NCBI RefSeq assembly: GCF_003072645.1
Contig: NZ_CP028897.1
Coordinates: 3,361,658-3,425,657 of the forward strand
Length of the DNA: 64,000 nt
DNA from: Dongshaea marina
GTDB taxonomy: Bacteria > Pseudomonadota > Gammaproteobacteria > Enterobacterales > Aeromonadaceae
Direction: 5' to 3'
Under the pieces are notes generated by a model that was given only the letters and a program-made list of their open reading frames with translations, searched no databases and had not been told where the DNA came from. Below, one piece after another: positions 1 through 8,129 of this stretch. Made by a program: the position numbers and the translations under genes. Within the stretch, counting starts at the first letter, position 1; each line of letters opens with the position of its first letter.

Positions 1-1
1 T

Positions 2-274
2 GAATTCCACGTCAATAACTGTCTTGATGATTTTGCCAAGGGAGAGGCTTCGATTGTCTTATGTAATCCCCCCTTCCATCAGCAGCAAACGATCACCGAT
101 CATATCGCCCGTCAGATGTTCCGCGATGCCCGCCAAGCCCTGGCTCGCGGGGGAGAGCTGTGGGTCATAGGAAACCGCCATCTTGGCTATCATATTCAGC
201 TCAAAAAACTCTTCGGGAACTGCCAAAATATCGCGGGAAATAAAAAATTCTCTATCCTGAAAGCGTTACGTTAG
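2..274 (+). CDS. rlmG: RlmG, 23S rRNA guanine-N2 methyltransferase, C-terminal part
   Basis: The 5' end lies outside the window; about 90 C-terminal residues remain, read from base 2. RlmG methylates N2 of G1835 in 23S rRNA with S-adenosylmethionine. The catalytic NPPF motif of N2-guanine methyltransferases is present (CNPPFHQ), followed by the conserved stretches GELWVIGNRHL and LKKLFGNCQNIAGNKKFSILKA, which match the end of E. coli RlmG closely. The reading frame ends normally at TAG. No terminator with a clear T-run follows. Confidence 0.9.
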   Translation, partial: EFHVNNCLDDFAKGEASIVLCNPPFHQQQTITDHIARQMFRDARQALARGGELWVIGNRHLGYHIQLKKLFGNCQNIAGNKKFSILKALR

Positions 275-366
275 CGATCGCACAAGCAGCTTAAAAAAAA
301 GCGTCTACACTTGTCGGTGAGAGGTGAGCCGAACTGTGCAGTTTCCCGGTTTTTGAGGCTGTCAGG

Positions 367-498
367 ATGGCCACTTTTCATGAAAATCAGTACACCTACG
401 CAAAATGGATCTTTGCTCGCTCGCAGTTTGAGCGGTTTTCACAAGCCTTGGTAACGAGGCGCTGTATCGAAATGGACTTCAACTCCCTGTGGCTTTAG
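367..498 (+). CDS. Possible 43-residue ORF between rlmG and the next gene
   Basis: The 327-base gap after rlmG holds one short ATG-started frame encoding 43 residues (MATFHENQYTYAK at the start, ending FNSLWL). The ribosome-binding site is weak (GTCAGG directly before ATG). I recognise no family. It could be a small protein, a decayed gene or chance. Nothing else stands out in 275-601 except the strong AGGAG site at about 590 that serves the next gene. Confidence 0.2.
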   Translation: MATFHENQYTYAKWIFARSQFERFSQALVTRRCIEMDFNSLWL

Positions 499-601
499 CC
501 CGGGGCGCGGGTGCGTTGGTTTTCTCGCTCAGGCCTTTGGTGTTCTGTTTGTCTTTACAGGCCTTGGTGATTCATCATTTGGAGCCTTTAGGAGTTTTAT
601 C

Positions 602-925
602 ATGAAAATCAACGATTATATTGAGCATCACAGCCAGCAGCTTGCCTGCTTCGTCTTTGCCTTCCTTGCCCATGAAATCGCGTTTCGCGAATTGCACAAC
701 TTTACCTGGAGTGCACTGGCTGAGTGGACACCACTTTGTGACGAGGATAAGCAGCCCGAATCGGATCAGGAGCGTGTCTTCTGGCACCTGTTGTATGAGT
801 TACATCAATGGGATGAGGGCCAGCTATCGCAAGACAAGTGGCTTCGCTTACAACTTTGGAACTGTGCCCTGTTTCTCAATGGCCAGGGTAGCTGCCCCGC
901 ATACTGTGTTGGGACACGTCCTTAA
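602..925 (+). CDS. Small conserved-looking protein of unknown function
   Basis: 107 residues, with an AGGAG ribosome-binding site 8 bases before ATG. The protein is soluble, acidic in the middle and rich in Trp and aromatic residues, and has no signal peptide. The C-terminus carries a CPAYC motif followed by VGTRP, which looks like a natural end. It lies just upstream of the AmpG-type gene on the same strand. I do not recognise the family and suggest no function. Confidence 0.6.
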   Translation: MKINDYIEHHSQQLACFVFAFLAHEIAFRELHNFTWSALAEWTPLCDEDKQPESDQERVFWHLLYELHQWDEGQLSQDKWLRLQLWNCALFLNGQGSCPAYCVGTRP

Positions 926-987
926 GCCTTGAAGTACAAGGAGTTCTCCTCCAAAATGGGGAACTTTTAAGCTTAAGGATCAGAGCC

Positions 988-2379
988 ATTAAGTCATTAT
1001 CTCCTTCCTGGACACGCGCTGTCTTTGTTTACTTCGACAGGCGTGTCCGTTTTATGTTCGCCCTCGGCTTCTCCTCGGGACTACCGCTCCTGCTGGTGTT
1101 TGGCACCCTATCCTTCTGGCTCAGAGAAGCCGGGGTGAGTCGTTCCGAGATCGGTTTTTTCAGCTGGGTGGTGCTGGCTTACGGGTTTAAATGGGTCTGG
1201 TCTCCCCTGGTGGATCGCCTGCATCTTCCCCTGCTGACCCGGTTACTGGGACGGCGCAGGGGCTGGATGCTGCTATCGCAGCTGATGATTATTCTTGCCC
1301 TGTGCGGAATGGCCCTGAGCGATCCGACCACCCATCTGATCTGGTTTGCCCTGTGTGCCCTGCTGGTTTCCTTCTCCTCGGCGACCCAGGATATAGTGAT
1401 CGATGCGTTTCGTATTGAGTCCGGATCTGAAAAACTCCAGGCGGCGATGGCTGCCGCCTATATGGCTGGGTATCGACTGGCGATGATCCTCGCCGGGGCC
1501 GGAGCCCTGGCGATTGCCGCCTGGGCCGGAAGCAATATCGGCTATAACCTCCACGGCTGGCAGGTGGCCTACTTCTGTATGGCTGGCTTTATGCTGGTCG
1601 GTGTCGTCACCACTCTCATTGCCAGGGAGCCAAAGATCGAAGAGAGGGCGATTGAGCAGGAGGAGGTATCGGTTCGTAAAGATCTCTTGGAGAAGGGCTA
1701 CGGCAGGGTGAGCTCGACGGCCCTCGCCTGGCTGCATGGAGCCCTCTATGAACCCTTTGCCGACTTTTTCCGCCGCTATGGCTGGAGTGCGCTGCTGATC
1801 CTGGCCCTCATCTCAACCTACCGGATCTCCGATATCGTGATGGGAGTGATGGCCTACCCCTTCTATGTGGATATGGGCTTTACCAAGGAGCAGATCGCAA
1901 CCGTAACCAAGGTTTACGGGGTGATCATGATCCTGGTGGGGGCCGGCATCGGTGGGATCCTTATTAACAAGCTTGGCACCCTGAGGATTTTGCTGGCCGG
2001 AGCGATCCTGACCGCGGCAACCAACCTGCTGTATGCCTGGCTCTCCCATCTGGGCCCGAGTGTCCCCGTACTGACCCTGGTGATCTCTTTGGATAACCTT
2101 AGCCAGGGATTAGCCACGGCCGCATTCATCACCTATCTCTCTTCGCTCACCTCGGTCGCCTTCTCCGCGACCCAGTATGCGCTGTTCAGCTCGGTGATGG
2201 TGCTGTTTCCTAAATTTCTGGCAGGGTTTTCAGGGGTCTACGTGGATCATTTTGGCTACGCCTCGTTTTTTCATGGCACAGCGATGATCGGCGTCCCCGT
2301 GGTGCTACTGATCCTTTGGCTACAGCGAGTAAGGCCCGAAAATAAACCTGTGGTCTCGACATCAAGCCCAAACCTGTAG
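988..2379 (+). CDS. ampG: AmpG-type muropeptide / MFS transporter, probable ATT start
   Basis: An inner-membrane major facilitator of the AmpG family, which imports GlcNAc-anhydro-muropeptides for cell-wall recycling and beta-lactamase induction. The family signatures are clear: LGFSSGLPLLLVFGTLSFWL, FFSWVVLAYGFKWVWSPLVD, GRRRGWMLLSQ and SATQDIVIDAF. About 12 membrane segments are visible. The first ATG (1054) would cut off the usual N-terminus, because the sequence before it (SWTRAVFVYFDRRVRF) is open and typical of the family. No ATG, GTG or TTG exists in frame between the upstream stop (889) and 1054. ATT at 988 lies 7 bases after an AAGGAT ribosome-binding site, so I place the start there, giving 463 residues. 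An alternative is an ATG at 956 joined to this frame if one G is missing from the 958-961 run. Substrate is assigned by family only. Confidence 0.8.
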   Translation: MKSLSPSWTRAVFVYFDRRVRFMFALGFSSGLPLLLVFGTLSFWLREAGVSRSEIGFFSWVVLAYGFKWVWSPLVDRLHLPLLTRLLGRRRGWMLLSQLMIILALCGMALSDPTTHLIWFALCALLVSFSSATQDIVIDAFRIESGSEKLQAAMAAAYMAGYRLAMILAGAGALAIAAWAGSNIGYNLHGWQVAYFCMAGFMLVGVVTTLIAREPKIEERAIEQEEVSVRKDLLEKGYGRVSSTALAWLHGALYEPFADFFRRYGWSALLILALISTYRISDIVMGVMAYPFYVDMGFTKEQIATVTKVYGVIMILVGAGIGGILINKLGTLRILLAGAILTAATNLLYAWLSHLGPSVPVLTLVISLDNLSQGLATAAFITYLSSLTSVAFSATQYALFSSVMVLFPKFLAGFSGVYVDHFGYASFFHGTAMIGVPVVLLILWLQRVRPENKPVVSTSSPNL

Positions 2380-2422
2380 CATGTTAAATATGGAGAAATA
2401 AAGAAAATCGGGAGTAGGCCCA

Positions 2423-2908
2423 ATGCTGATCAAACTCATCGAAACAGTGCGAATTGCTGGTGCCTGCCTCGGCATCTATTTCGCCTACCGACTGGGGATG
2501 GATTCCCCGGCACCCGCCCAGGCGGTGCTCCACATCATCAGCCCCTGGCTACTGGTCTCGATCGCCGGAATCTCCGGGGTCGAAGGGTTACTGTTTCCAA
2601 AGCTTGCGGCTAAAGAGAAAGGGTTTGAGCAGGGCAGTAACTACCAGAGGCAGTCGGCGATCGCCCTGCTCTCCTATGCAGCTATTGCTCTGCTGGTCTA
2701 TTTTGCAGATCTGGGGACGGGAGCCGAAATCGCGATTGTTTCGGCATTTGCATTCTTTATCCTGTTCTCGGCGGTAAATCATGCCTGGCAGAGCATCGCT
2801 CACAAGAACTACCGATGGGCTAACCTCAACCGTCCGTTCCTGACAATCGGACTCCTGGCCGCACTCTGGTATCCGCTGCTCCACAGCCTATTACCCTATC
2901 TCAGATAA
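2423..2908 (+). CDS. Unknown integral membrane protein
   Basis: 161 residues with about five hydrophobic segments (roughly residues 10-27, 40-58, 75-95, 100-118 and 135-157). It begins 43 bases after the AmpG-type gene, with a GGGAG site before ATG, so it may be co-transcribed. The middle holds a charged loop (FPKLAAKEKGFEQGSNYQRQ) and the region NHAWQ near residue 115. It may belong to one of the DUF membrane families seen beside transporters, but I cannot name one with confidence. Confidence 0.65.
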   Translation: MLIKLIETVRIAGACLGIYFAYRLGMDSPAPAQAVLHIISPWLLVSIAGISGVEGLLFPKLAAKEKGFEQGSNYQRQSAIALLSYAAIALLVYFADLGTGAEIAIVSAFAFFILFSAVNHAWQSIAHKNYRWANLNRPFLTIGLLAALWYPLLHSLLPYLR

Positions 2909-3188
2909 AGAAAAGGGGCGACTTACGTCGCCCCTTTGGTCCCTATTGCTCTGTCCCTGAACGCTCTTGCTCCCTGCAAGTCCCTGACTCATCCTATCCC
3001 TAAGATTTCCTCTTACCAGTCCTTTAGCGCGTCCTTGGTACTATCCCTGTTCACGAATTCCGCTTCGTGACCCATCTCCTTCCTGGAGGTGTCCTTTATC
3101 TCCTTCCTGGAGAGCTCCCTGTGACATCCTGTCACCGTCCTTAACCTTCCTGGTTGCGAGTCATCCTGTCCCGCCATCCATCCTTCCC
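2908..3188 (-). ncRNA. csrB: CsrB-family sRNA that sequesters CsrA
   Basis: Read on the minus strand this stretch of about 280 bases has no ORF but about two dozen GGA motifs, many as CAGGA, AAGGA or AGGGA. Several sit in the loops of short hairpins: GTGACA-GGA-TGTCAC (3121-3135), AACC-AGGAA-GGTT (about 3144-3156), two copies of CTCC-AGGAA-GGAG (about 3083-3113) and TTGC-AGGGA-GCAA (about 2968-2980). The block AAAGGACACCTCCAGG is nearly identical to E. coli csrB. Such RNAs titrate CsrA through multiple GGA loops and so control carbon storage, motility and virulence genes. The 5' end is set by the promoter at 3194-3221 and the 3' end by the terminator at 2912-2937. The boundaries are inferred. 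Confidence 0.88.
2912..2937 (-). terminator. Rho-independent terminator of csrB
   Basis: An 11-bp perfect stem (AAAGGGGCGAC with GTCGCCCCTTT) and a 4-base loop. On the minus strand it is followed by TTCTTTATC. On the plus strand no T-run follows, so it serves csrB; it may also block read-through from the convergent membrane-protein gene that ends at 2908. Confidence 0.85.
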
Positions 3189-3193
3189 CTACA

Positions 3194-3221
3194 ACTATAA
3201 GGGGTTGACCAATTCAAACAA
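3194..3221 (-). promoter_or_regulatory. Likely sigma-70 promoter of csrB
   Basis: On the minus strand TTGTTT (3221-3216) is followed after 16 bases by TATAGT (3199-3194). This puts the transcript start near the G at 3188, just before the first GGA motifs. The location is inferred from sequence only. Confidence 0.6.
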
Positions 3222-3352
3222 GCAACTATCTGATTAAAATATTTAGTAAGATATAACCTCAGGAAATAAATCACTATTTATCATTAACTTGTATTGAACT
3301 GAGCGAGATATCAATCGCGATTATAAATTAATCTCCCACCCCAGATATAGCT

Positions 3353-3385
3353 AATGTCTCACAAGAATAATGGCCAATGTCTCAC
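3353..3385 (-). promoter_or_regulatory. Direct repeat upstream of csrB, candidate UvrY/GacA-type site
   Basis: Two identical 10-base copies (GTGAGACATT on the minus strand) lie at 3353-3362 and 3376-3385, about 165 to 197 bases before the inferred csrB start. The UvrY/GacA site of E. coli csrB carries the half TGTGAGA at a comparable distance. The rest of 3229-3568 is AT-rich and shows no gene; it also holds the unmapped promoter of the lipoprotein gene. Confidence 0.4.
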
Positions 3386-3568
3386 GCGGCATCATTGAAA
3401 GAAAATTCATTTATCGATAATAAAAAAGCAGATGTGAGGATTATCACGTTTATTTATGCAGATTGCGTCATGAAAAGCCGTAGCAACAACTGTGGCTCTT
3501 TTCTTTAACATAAATTCAGCTTACCCTCTATGAGATACTCCCCCCAGAGCAACAACAGGGACTCATAG

Positions 3569-3955
3569 ATGCAAAAGGCAATTTGCAACCTCATGTTGAT
3601 CGCGGCAGGCTTTACTCTGCTCTTTGGATGTACCCCCGGCGGTAAACTCACCCAGGCTTCAAAAAACCCTCAGTGCTCGGCTGAGCTGATCCAGGCCCTC
3701 AAACTTTTCTCTGAGAAAAAGGGACTCCACTATCAGGTAAGCCCTTCCGATCCCGAAATCCTGTTCAACCAAGGGACACTGCAAAAAACCTATGGCCGTG
3801 ATGGTAAAGAGATCACCAGCTACTTCGGGTTTGAGAAAGAGGGCAAGCAGTGCCGACTCAAGCTCTACAAGATGGCAACCTCGGGTCCGGGAGAAAGCAC
3901 CTCATCCACCGGCGATTACGGAAGCGTCGGGCTTGAGAGCTGTAAATGTCAGTAA
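3569..3955 (+). CDS. Putative small lipoprotein
   Basis: 128 residues. The N-terminus is a type II signal peptide (positive MQK, hydrophobic core, then lipobox LFGC), so Cys21 is the predicted lipidated residue. The mature part is polar, with four further Cys residues including a CKC close to the C-terminus that could form disulfides in the periplasm. A weak inverted repeat (AGCGGC with GCCGCT) follows the stop at 3957-3978. I do not recognise a family. It stands alone between csrB and the repeat at 4028. Confidence 0.6.
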   Translation: MQKAICNLMLIAAGFTLLFGCTPGGKLTQASKNPQCSAELIQALKLFSEKKGLHYQVSPSDPEILFNQGTLQKTYGRDGKEITSYFGFEKEGKQCRLKLYKMATSGPGESTSSTGDYGSVGLESCKCQ

Positions 3956-4027
3956 TAGCGGCCCTGAGAGTGCCGCTCATCACCGTAAGCGTGCACTCCC
4001 CCTGATCTGCCGTCACTCGGCTGATAT

Positions 4028-4100
4028 TTGTTATCCTGCGGATAGCCTTTTTGCAGCTTCGCTACATTATTGCCGGGGTGCCGGCAGCACATTACCGTTG
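4028..4100 (+). repeat. Dispersed repeat, copy A
   Basis: The core TATCCTGCGGATAGCCTTTT, followed by a CAGC-TCGCT segment and GCCGGGGTGCCGGCAGCACA, recurs at 39155-39230, and its first part recurs at 42380-42420. The GCCGGGGTGCCGGC piece can fold into a hairpin. It is non-coding and lies between two convergent genes (3955 and 4123). Confidence 0.75.
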
Positions 4101-4122
4101 GCACAAAGCTGTTGACCACTGG

Positions 4123-4641
4123 TCAGTCAAACCGACCGAATTTAGTAGAAGAATCAAGGGTGGTGAAAAGATGCTGGCCGTCGGAGCTGATCAGCACAGT
4201 CACATGCTTTGGGCCCCGGTGATAATCGATACGTCCAAAGTGATGAACACCATAGGTGTGCTTCGCCGTATTCAGCTCAGAAATGGTATAGGAGAGCACA
4301 CCATCCCTGTCGCTGGCCTTGATCTGGTTATCATAGGCAAATAGAAAAATGGTATGGAAAACCTTCAGATAGAGCCCTTTAGCCTGCCAGTGATAGATCT
4401 GATCCTTGTACTCAAAGGCATTACTCACCTTGGCAAACCCGCCACGGCACTGCATGGAAAACGTATTTGTGGGATCGAGTGGGATCTGCTTCGCTCTGAG
4501 CTTCACCGAAAAATCACAGCCCTGGCTATCCACCACAAAGTAGAGCAGTGGCAACAGTAGGATCAGGGTAACCAGCGCCATTGCCAGCCACAGACGCCGA
4601 GACTTCAGCCAGGAGTTAATCTTAAGGAGTTTCACGGACAA
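4123..4641 (-). CDS. Single-pass membrane protein, possible partner of the ToxR-like regulator
   Basis: 172 residues: a short basic cytoplasmic start (residues 1-17), one strong membrane segment (about 18-37), then a periplasmic domain of about 130 residues with two Cys (CDFSV and MQCRGG). Its start overlaps the end of the ToxR-like gene by 20 bases, so the two are surely co-transcribed and probably translationally coupled. The arrangement (membrane-bound winged-helix regulator followed by a one-pass periplasmic protein) is like toxR-toxS and tcpP-tcpH, where the second protein stabilises the first. I see no clear sequence similarity to ToxS, so the role is inferred from context. Confidence 0.6.
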   Translation of the reverse strand: MSVKLLKINSWLKSRRLWLAMALVTLILLLPLLYFVVDSQGCDFSVKLRAKQIPLDPTNTFSMQCRGGFAKVSNAFEYKDQIYHWQAKGLYLKVFHTIFLFAYDNQIKASDRDGVLSYTISELNTAKHTYGVHHFGRIDYHRGPKHVTVLISSDGQHLFTTLDSSTKFGRFD

Positions 4642-5298
4642 TCAACTTCCCGGAGCGTTTAAAAAGAAAAAGATCATGCTTGGCAAAGTTGGGATTCGCT
4701 TTAAGCTGCTGCTGGAAGTAGTGCTCTGCCTGACTCTGACTCATCCCCTCCCAACAAAGGGTCTGCGGGCCTATGGTCTTACAATCCACCTTGTGGGTTT
4801 GCACCAGTAACCAGAGGTACAGGCACAACACCAGCAGGGGGATGCCTATGAGCAGACTCAGCTTAACCCAGGCCATCGATGAGATTGAGCTTATTTCAGC
4901 AACGGTCGAGCTCTGAACTGGCTCAGGAGAAGGCTCACAGTGGGGGGCTCTACAACGTCTGGCTCTATATAGAGTCGATAGCCAACCCCTTTCACCGTAA
5001 TAATTCGACTCGCATCATCACCAATCGCGGCCAGGGCCTTACGCAACTTGTTGATCGCAACATGCAACGAGTTATCGGTGACGACTCGATCCCGCCACAC
5101 AGCTTCAAAGATGACCGCGCGCTCTACTACCTCCCCATCAGCCTCAAGCAGCAGCCTGAGTAGTGCCAGCTCACTGCCGCCAAGGGCGATGAGCTTGACG
5201 CCATCGGATGAGATGACTTCACCATCGACCAGATGAATACTCCCCTTAGGGAGCTTCAACTGATCCGGAAGACTTATTGAGGTAGGACTTGATTCCAT
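4622..5298 (-). CDS. ToxR/CadC-like membrane-anchored winged-helix regulator (frameshifted)
   Basis: As read, a winged-helix protein ends at 4891 and an 84-residue membrane protein starts at 4876. Adding one base to the run of six G at 4942-4947 joins them into one 225-residue protein. Its order is an OmpR-type DNA-binding domain (about residues 20-112, with VITDNSLHVAI-like helix and the typical IITVKGVGYRL wing), a Pro/Ser-rich linker, a membrane segment (about 143-167) and a 57-residue periplasmic tail with a Cys pair. This is the ToxR/CadC architecture: a transcription factor sensing periplasmic signals. I start at MESS (5298), because a longer start would overlap ispG. The break is most likely a sequencing error. 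Confidence 0.72.
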
Positions 5299-5317
5299 CA
5301 CAGGAGGGAGGGTGTCA

Positions 5318-6415
5318 TCATGCCTTACAGACCTTGATCGCCTCGGCGCGGGCACGGATCCGCCGCTCCAGGGTATCGACCAGGGTATCATTGGCTAATC
5401 GTTCGCGGCGCTCGCCATTTTCATACAGTGCACTGCCACCGTTTGCTCCCGCCAGACCTATGTCAGAAGCCAAGGCCTCTCCGGGACCATTGACCACACA
5501 GCCGACGATACTGACATCCATGGGAGTGATAATATCCTCCAAACGCTCCTCAAGGGCGTTGACCGTGTTGATCACATCAAACTCCTGACGCGAACAACTT
5601 GGGCAGGCGATAAAGTTAATGCCGCGGCTACGAATGCCTAATGACTTGAGGATATCAAAACCAACCTTGATCTCCTCCACCGGGTCCGCGGCCAGGGAGA
5701 CACGCAGGGTATCACCGATCCCTTCAGCAAGCAGCATTCCCAAACCCACCGCTGATTTCACCGCGCCGGAGCGAAAGCCTCCCGCCTCAGTGATCCCCAG
5801 GTGCAGGGGTTGCTCAATCTGGGTTGCCAGTTGACGATAGGCTCCGACCGCCATAAACACATCCGATGCCTTGACGCTGATCTTGAAGTTATCAAAATTA
5901 AGCCGGTCTAAAATCTCAACATGGCGCATCGCAGACTCAACGAGGGCCTCGGGAGTTGGCTCGTGATATTTCTGCATCAACTCTTTTTCCAAGGAGCCGC
6001 CATTGACCCCGATCCGGATCGGAATATTCTTATCCCGCGCACAATCAACCACGGCACGCACCCGATCTTCTTTGCCAATATTTCCCGGGTTGATCCGCAG
6101 GCAATCCACGCCATATTCGGCAACCTTGAGGGCGATCCGGTAGTCAAAGTGGATATCCGCCACCAGAGGGACCTTGACCTGTTGCTTGATCTGACGAAAC
6201 GCCTCGGCCGCTTCCATAGTGGGTACCGAAACCCGGACAATATCCGCCCCGACCTTCTCCAAAGAGCGGATTTGCGCCACAGTCGCTTCCACATCCACGG
6301 TACGGGTATTGGTCATGCTCTGTACCGAAATCGGTGCATCGCCTCCAACAGGAACATCTCCGACCCAGATCTTCTTAGACTGACGGCGCTTAATCGGTGA
6401 TTGATGATGGGCCAT
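5318..6415 (-). CDS. ispG: IspG, 4-hydroxy-3-methylbut-2-enyl diphosphate synthase
   Basis: The [4Fe-4S] enzyme that reductively converts MEcPP to HMBPP in the MEP isoprenoid pathway. 365 residues from [11 protein letters not shown], which aligns with the E. coli start; a start at 6436 would overlap rodZ. The conserved cluster-binding region [12 protein letters not shown] and the later [10 protein letters not shown] are present, as are [14 protein letters not shown] and [12 protein letters not shown]. It follows rodZ by 1 base in the pilF-rodZ-ispG order common in this group. hisS, which usually comes next, is absent here; a ToxR-like gene takes its place. Confidence 0.96.
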   Translation of the reverse strand: MAHHQSPIKRRQSKKIWVGDVPVGGDAPISVQSMTNTRTVDVEATVAQIRSLEKVGADIVRVSVPTMEAAEAFRQIKQQVKVPLVADIHFDYRIALKVAEYGVDCLRINPGNIGKEDRVRAVVDCARDKNIPIRIGVNGGSLEKELMQKYHEPTPEALVESAMRHVEILDRLNFDNFKISVKASDVFMAVGAYRQLATQIEQPLHLGITEAGGFRSGAVKSAVGLGMLLAEGIGDTLRVSLAADPVEEIKVGFDILKSLGIRSRGINFIACPSCSRQEFDVINTVNALEERLEDIITPMDVSIVGCVVNGPGEALASDIGLAGANGGSALYENGERRERLANDTLVDTLERRIRARAEAIKVCKA

Positions 6416-6416
6416 A

Positions 6417-7337
6417 TTACTGCTGCTCCGGAACAATTAGTTTTGCAATACTGTTTTTAAATGCATCGAGACTCACGTGTTTACCCTGATAACTCACGTC
6501 TACCAGCTGAGGTGCCCCAAGGATCAGGTGGAATGGCGGCTGTCCTTCCAGCTCCAGGGTATCCCCCTGTTTTTTGATCCCGACCACCAGCTGTTTGCCT
6601 GTGCCATCGGTGACCTTCACCCAACAGTCGCCACGAAAGCTTAACACTAATCCTTGCTGCTGGTTTTGTGTCTCTGCGGCAGCTGACTCGGTTGCCGCAG
6701 TTGAGGTCTCTGTGGGAGATACATGGGTCGAAGAGGATTCATCTGCCACTGATGGTGTTGAATGAGTGTCCACACTGGCCGGGCTCTGCTCCTGGGATCC
6801 CGCAGGGGATACGGCCGGCTCTGAGGCTGGCTGCGCCGGAGTTGTTGCGCTCTGGGTAGCTGTTGCTGGCTGTGGAACAGGCTCCACACTACTTTTTGTC
6901 ATCGACTCCTGCCACCACCAGGCGATCAGCAAAATGATCAGCACCAGGATGATCAATCGGGTCACCCACTTGAGCCGTGAGTCACTCGCCTCTTTGTGGG
7001 TGCGTTTAGAGAAGCTGTGCATCCCGGTTTGAGCCTTCCCGGTTCCCAGCTGCTCATAGGAAGCCAGAACCTGTGCCTCCTCAATTCCAAGCAGCTTACA
7101 GTAGGATCTCAGATAGCCACGGATAAAGGTCTCGGCCATATGCGCAGGAAAATGATCCTGCTCAATATCCTGGACCAAAGTGAGCCGCAGGTTCAACCGT
7201 GAGGCAACCTGTTCCTGGCTCATCATCTGTTGCTCGCGTGCCTCGCGCAGCAAGCGTCCGGGACTGATCGCGAGTTGCTCGCCAATGTCGGCCTCGGTTT
7301 CTTGGATCTGTTCAGGATGTTCGCTCTTAATACTCAT
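6417..7337 (-). CDS. rodZ: RodZ, cell-shape cytoskeletal adaptor
   Basis: A bitopic inner-membrane protein that links MreB to the elongation machinery. It has an N-terminal Cro/CI-type helix-turn-helix fold (about residues 25-95, [20 protein letters not shown]), one membrane segment (about 125-145, [14 protein letters not shown]), a long Ser/Thr/Ala/Gln-rich periplasmic linker, and a C-terminal DUF4115 beta domain ([19 protein letters not shown]). The start is overlapped by the end of pilF, so translation is likely coupled. Confidence 0.93.
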   Translation of the reverse strand: MSIKSEHPEQIQETEADIGEQLAISPGRLLREAREQQMMSQEQVASRLNLRLTLVQDIEQDHFPAHMAETFIRGYLRSYCKLLGIEEAQVLASYEQLGTGKAQTGMHSFSKRTHKEASDSRLKWVTRLIILVLIILLIAWWWQESMTKSSVEPVPQPATATQSATTPAQPASEPAVSPAGSQEQSPASVDTHSTPSVADESSSTHVSPTETSTAATESAAAETQNQQQGLVLSFRGDCWVKVTDGTGKQLVVGIKKQGDTLELEGQPPFHLILGAPQLVDVSYQGKHVSLDAFKNSIAKLIVPEQQ

Positions 7338-8109
7338 TCGCAATGTACTTTTTAGCTTGAATCGATTGAGGATATTTACGCATCAGCTCGGCACCATACT
7401 TATGGACTCCCGCCGGATGGTCATCCGCCTCTTCCAGCTTCACCCACAGCCATAAGCTATCGGCAGTGGCTAAGTTGTCTTTACCATAGCGTGCCAGGTA
7501 GCCCCGGGCCGAAGCCAGATCCTTTTGCTGCAATGAGATATCGGCCAGTCCCAACAAAATCGTGGGGTTTGATGGCTCATATCCAAGTGCACGTCTGTAA
7601 TAATCTTTCGCTTGTGGGGTATCTCCCGCACTCTGAGCACAAACGGCAGCATTTTCGTAGGTGCTGGCAACCTTGATGTAGCCAGGCACCGCCACCGCTC
7701 GCAAAAACATCTTCTGCGCTTTAGCATAGTGTTTCTCGGAGCAAAGGAAGGTCCCGTAGTTGTTAAGGATATCAGGATTGTTGGGCGCCATGCCAAGGGC
7801 TTTTTGATAAGAGGCGTCAGCCTGTGACATCTCTCCGACGCTTTGGTGGAAATAAGCGATGGCGGCATAGATCATCGGATTACGAGGATCATAGCTCAGA
7901 GCCTTCTCAAGATTGTATTTCGCCTGAACTGCATCTCCCTGCTGCAGATACTGCAGCCCGAGATCCAGGCGATTCTTGGCCGCATTCTTCGGCTCAAAGG
8001 TCTGAACCGTATGAGTCTGCTTATTATCGACATAGGTCGTCTCCTGAACACAGCCCGCCAGCAGAAGCGCTACCATCCCTATGCTCAGGAGTTGTAATCC
8101 TCTTTCCAT
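7327..8109 (-). CDS. pilF: PilF/PilW type IV pilus assembly TPR lipoprotein
   Basis: 260 residues. The lipobox LLAGC follows a short signal sequence, so this is an outer-membrane lipoprotein. Six or so TPR repeats follow (for example NPMIYAAIAYFHQSVGEMSQA, trimmed to its core here as PMIYAAIAYFHQSVG, and the NPDILNNYGTFLC repeat). PilF is the pilotin that helps PilQ secretin multimerise. It sits between rlmN and rodZ, its usual place. It overlaps the start of rodZ. Confidence 0.92.
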   Translation of the reverse strand: MERGLQLLSIGMVALLLAGCVQETTYVDNKQTHTVQTFEPKNAAKNRLDLGLQYLQQGDAVQAKYNLEKALSYDPRNPMIYAAIAYFHQSVGEMSQADASYQKALGMAPNNPDILNNYGTFLCSEKHYAKAQKMFLRAVAVPGYIKVASTYENAAVCAQSAGDTPQAKDYYRRALGYEPSNPTILLGLADISLQQKDLASARGYLARYGKDNLATADSLWLWVKLEEADDHPAGVHKYGAELMRKYPQSIQAKKYIANEY

Positions 8110-8129
8110 TCCCTAGCCATCAGATTAAA

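Noticed and set aside
998-1011. ATCTCCTTCCTGGA, also found twice inside csrB, as part of a second Csr RNA
   Set aside because: Here it lies in the coding start of the AmpG-type gene, and the flanking sequence lacks the series of GGA hairpins.
4876-4891. A split ToxR with separate DNA-binding and membrane proteins
   Set aside because: One extra base in the G run at 4942-4947 fuses both parts into one normal ToxR-like protein, and eleven other sites in the window show the same kind of error.
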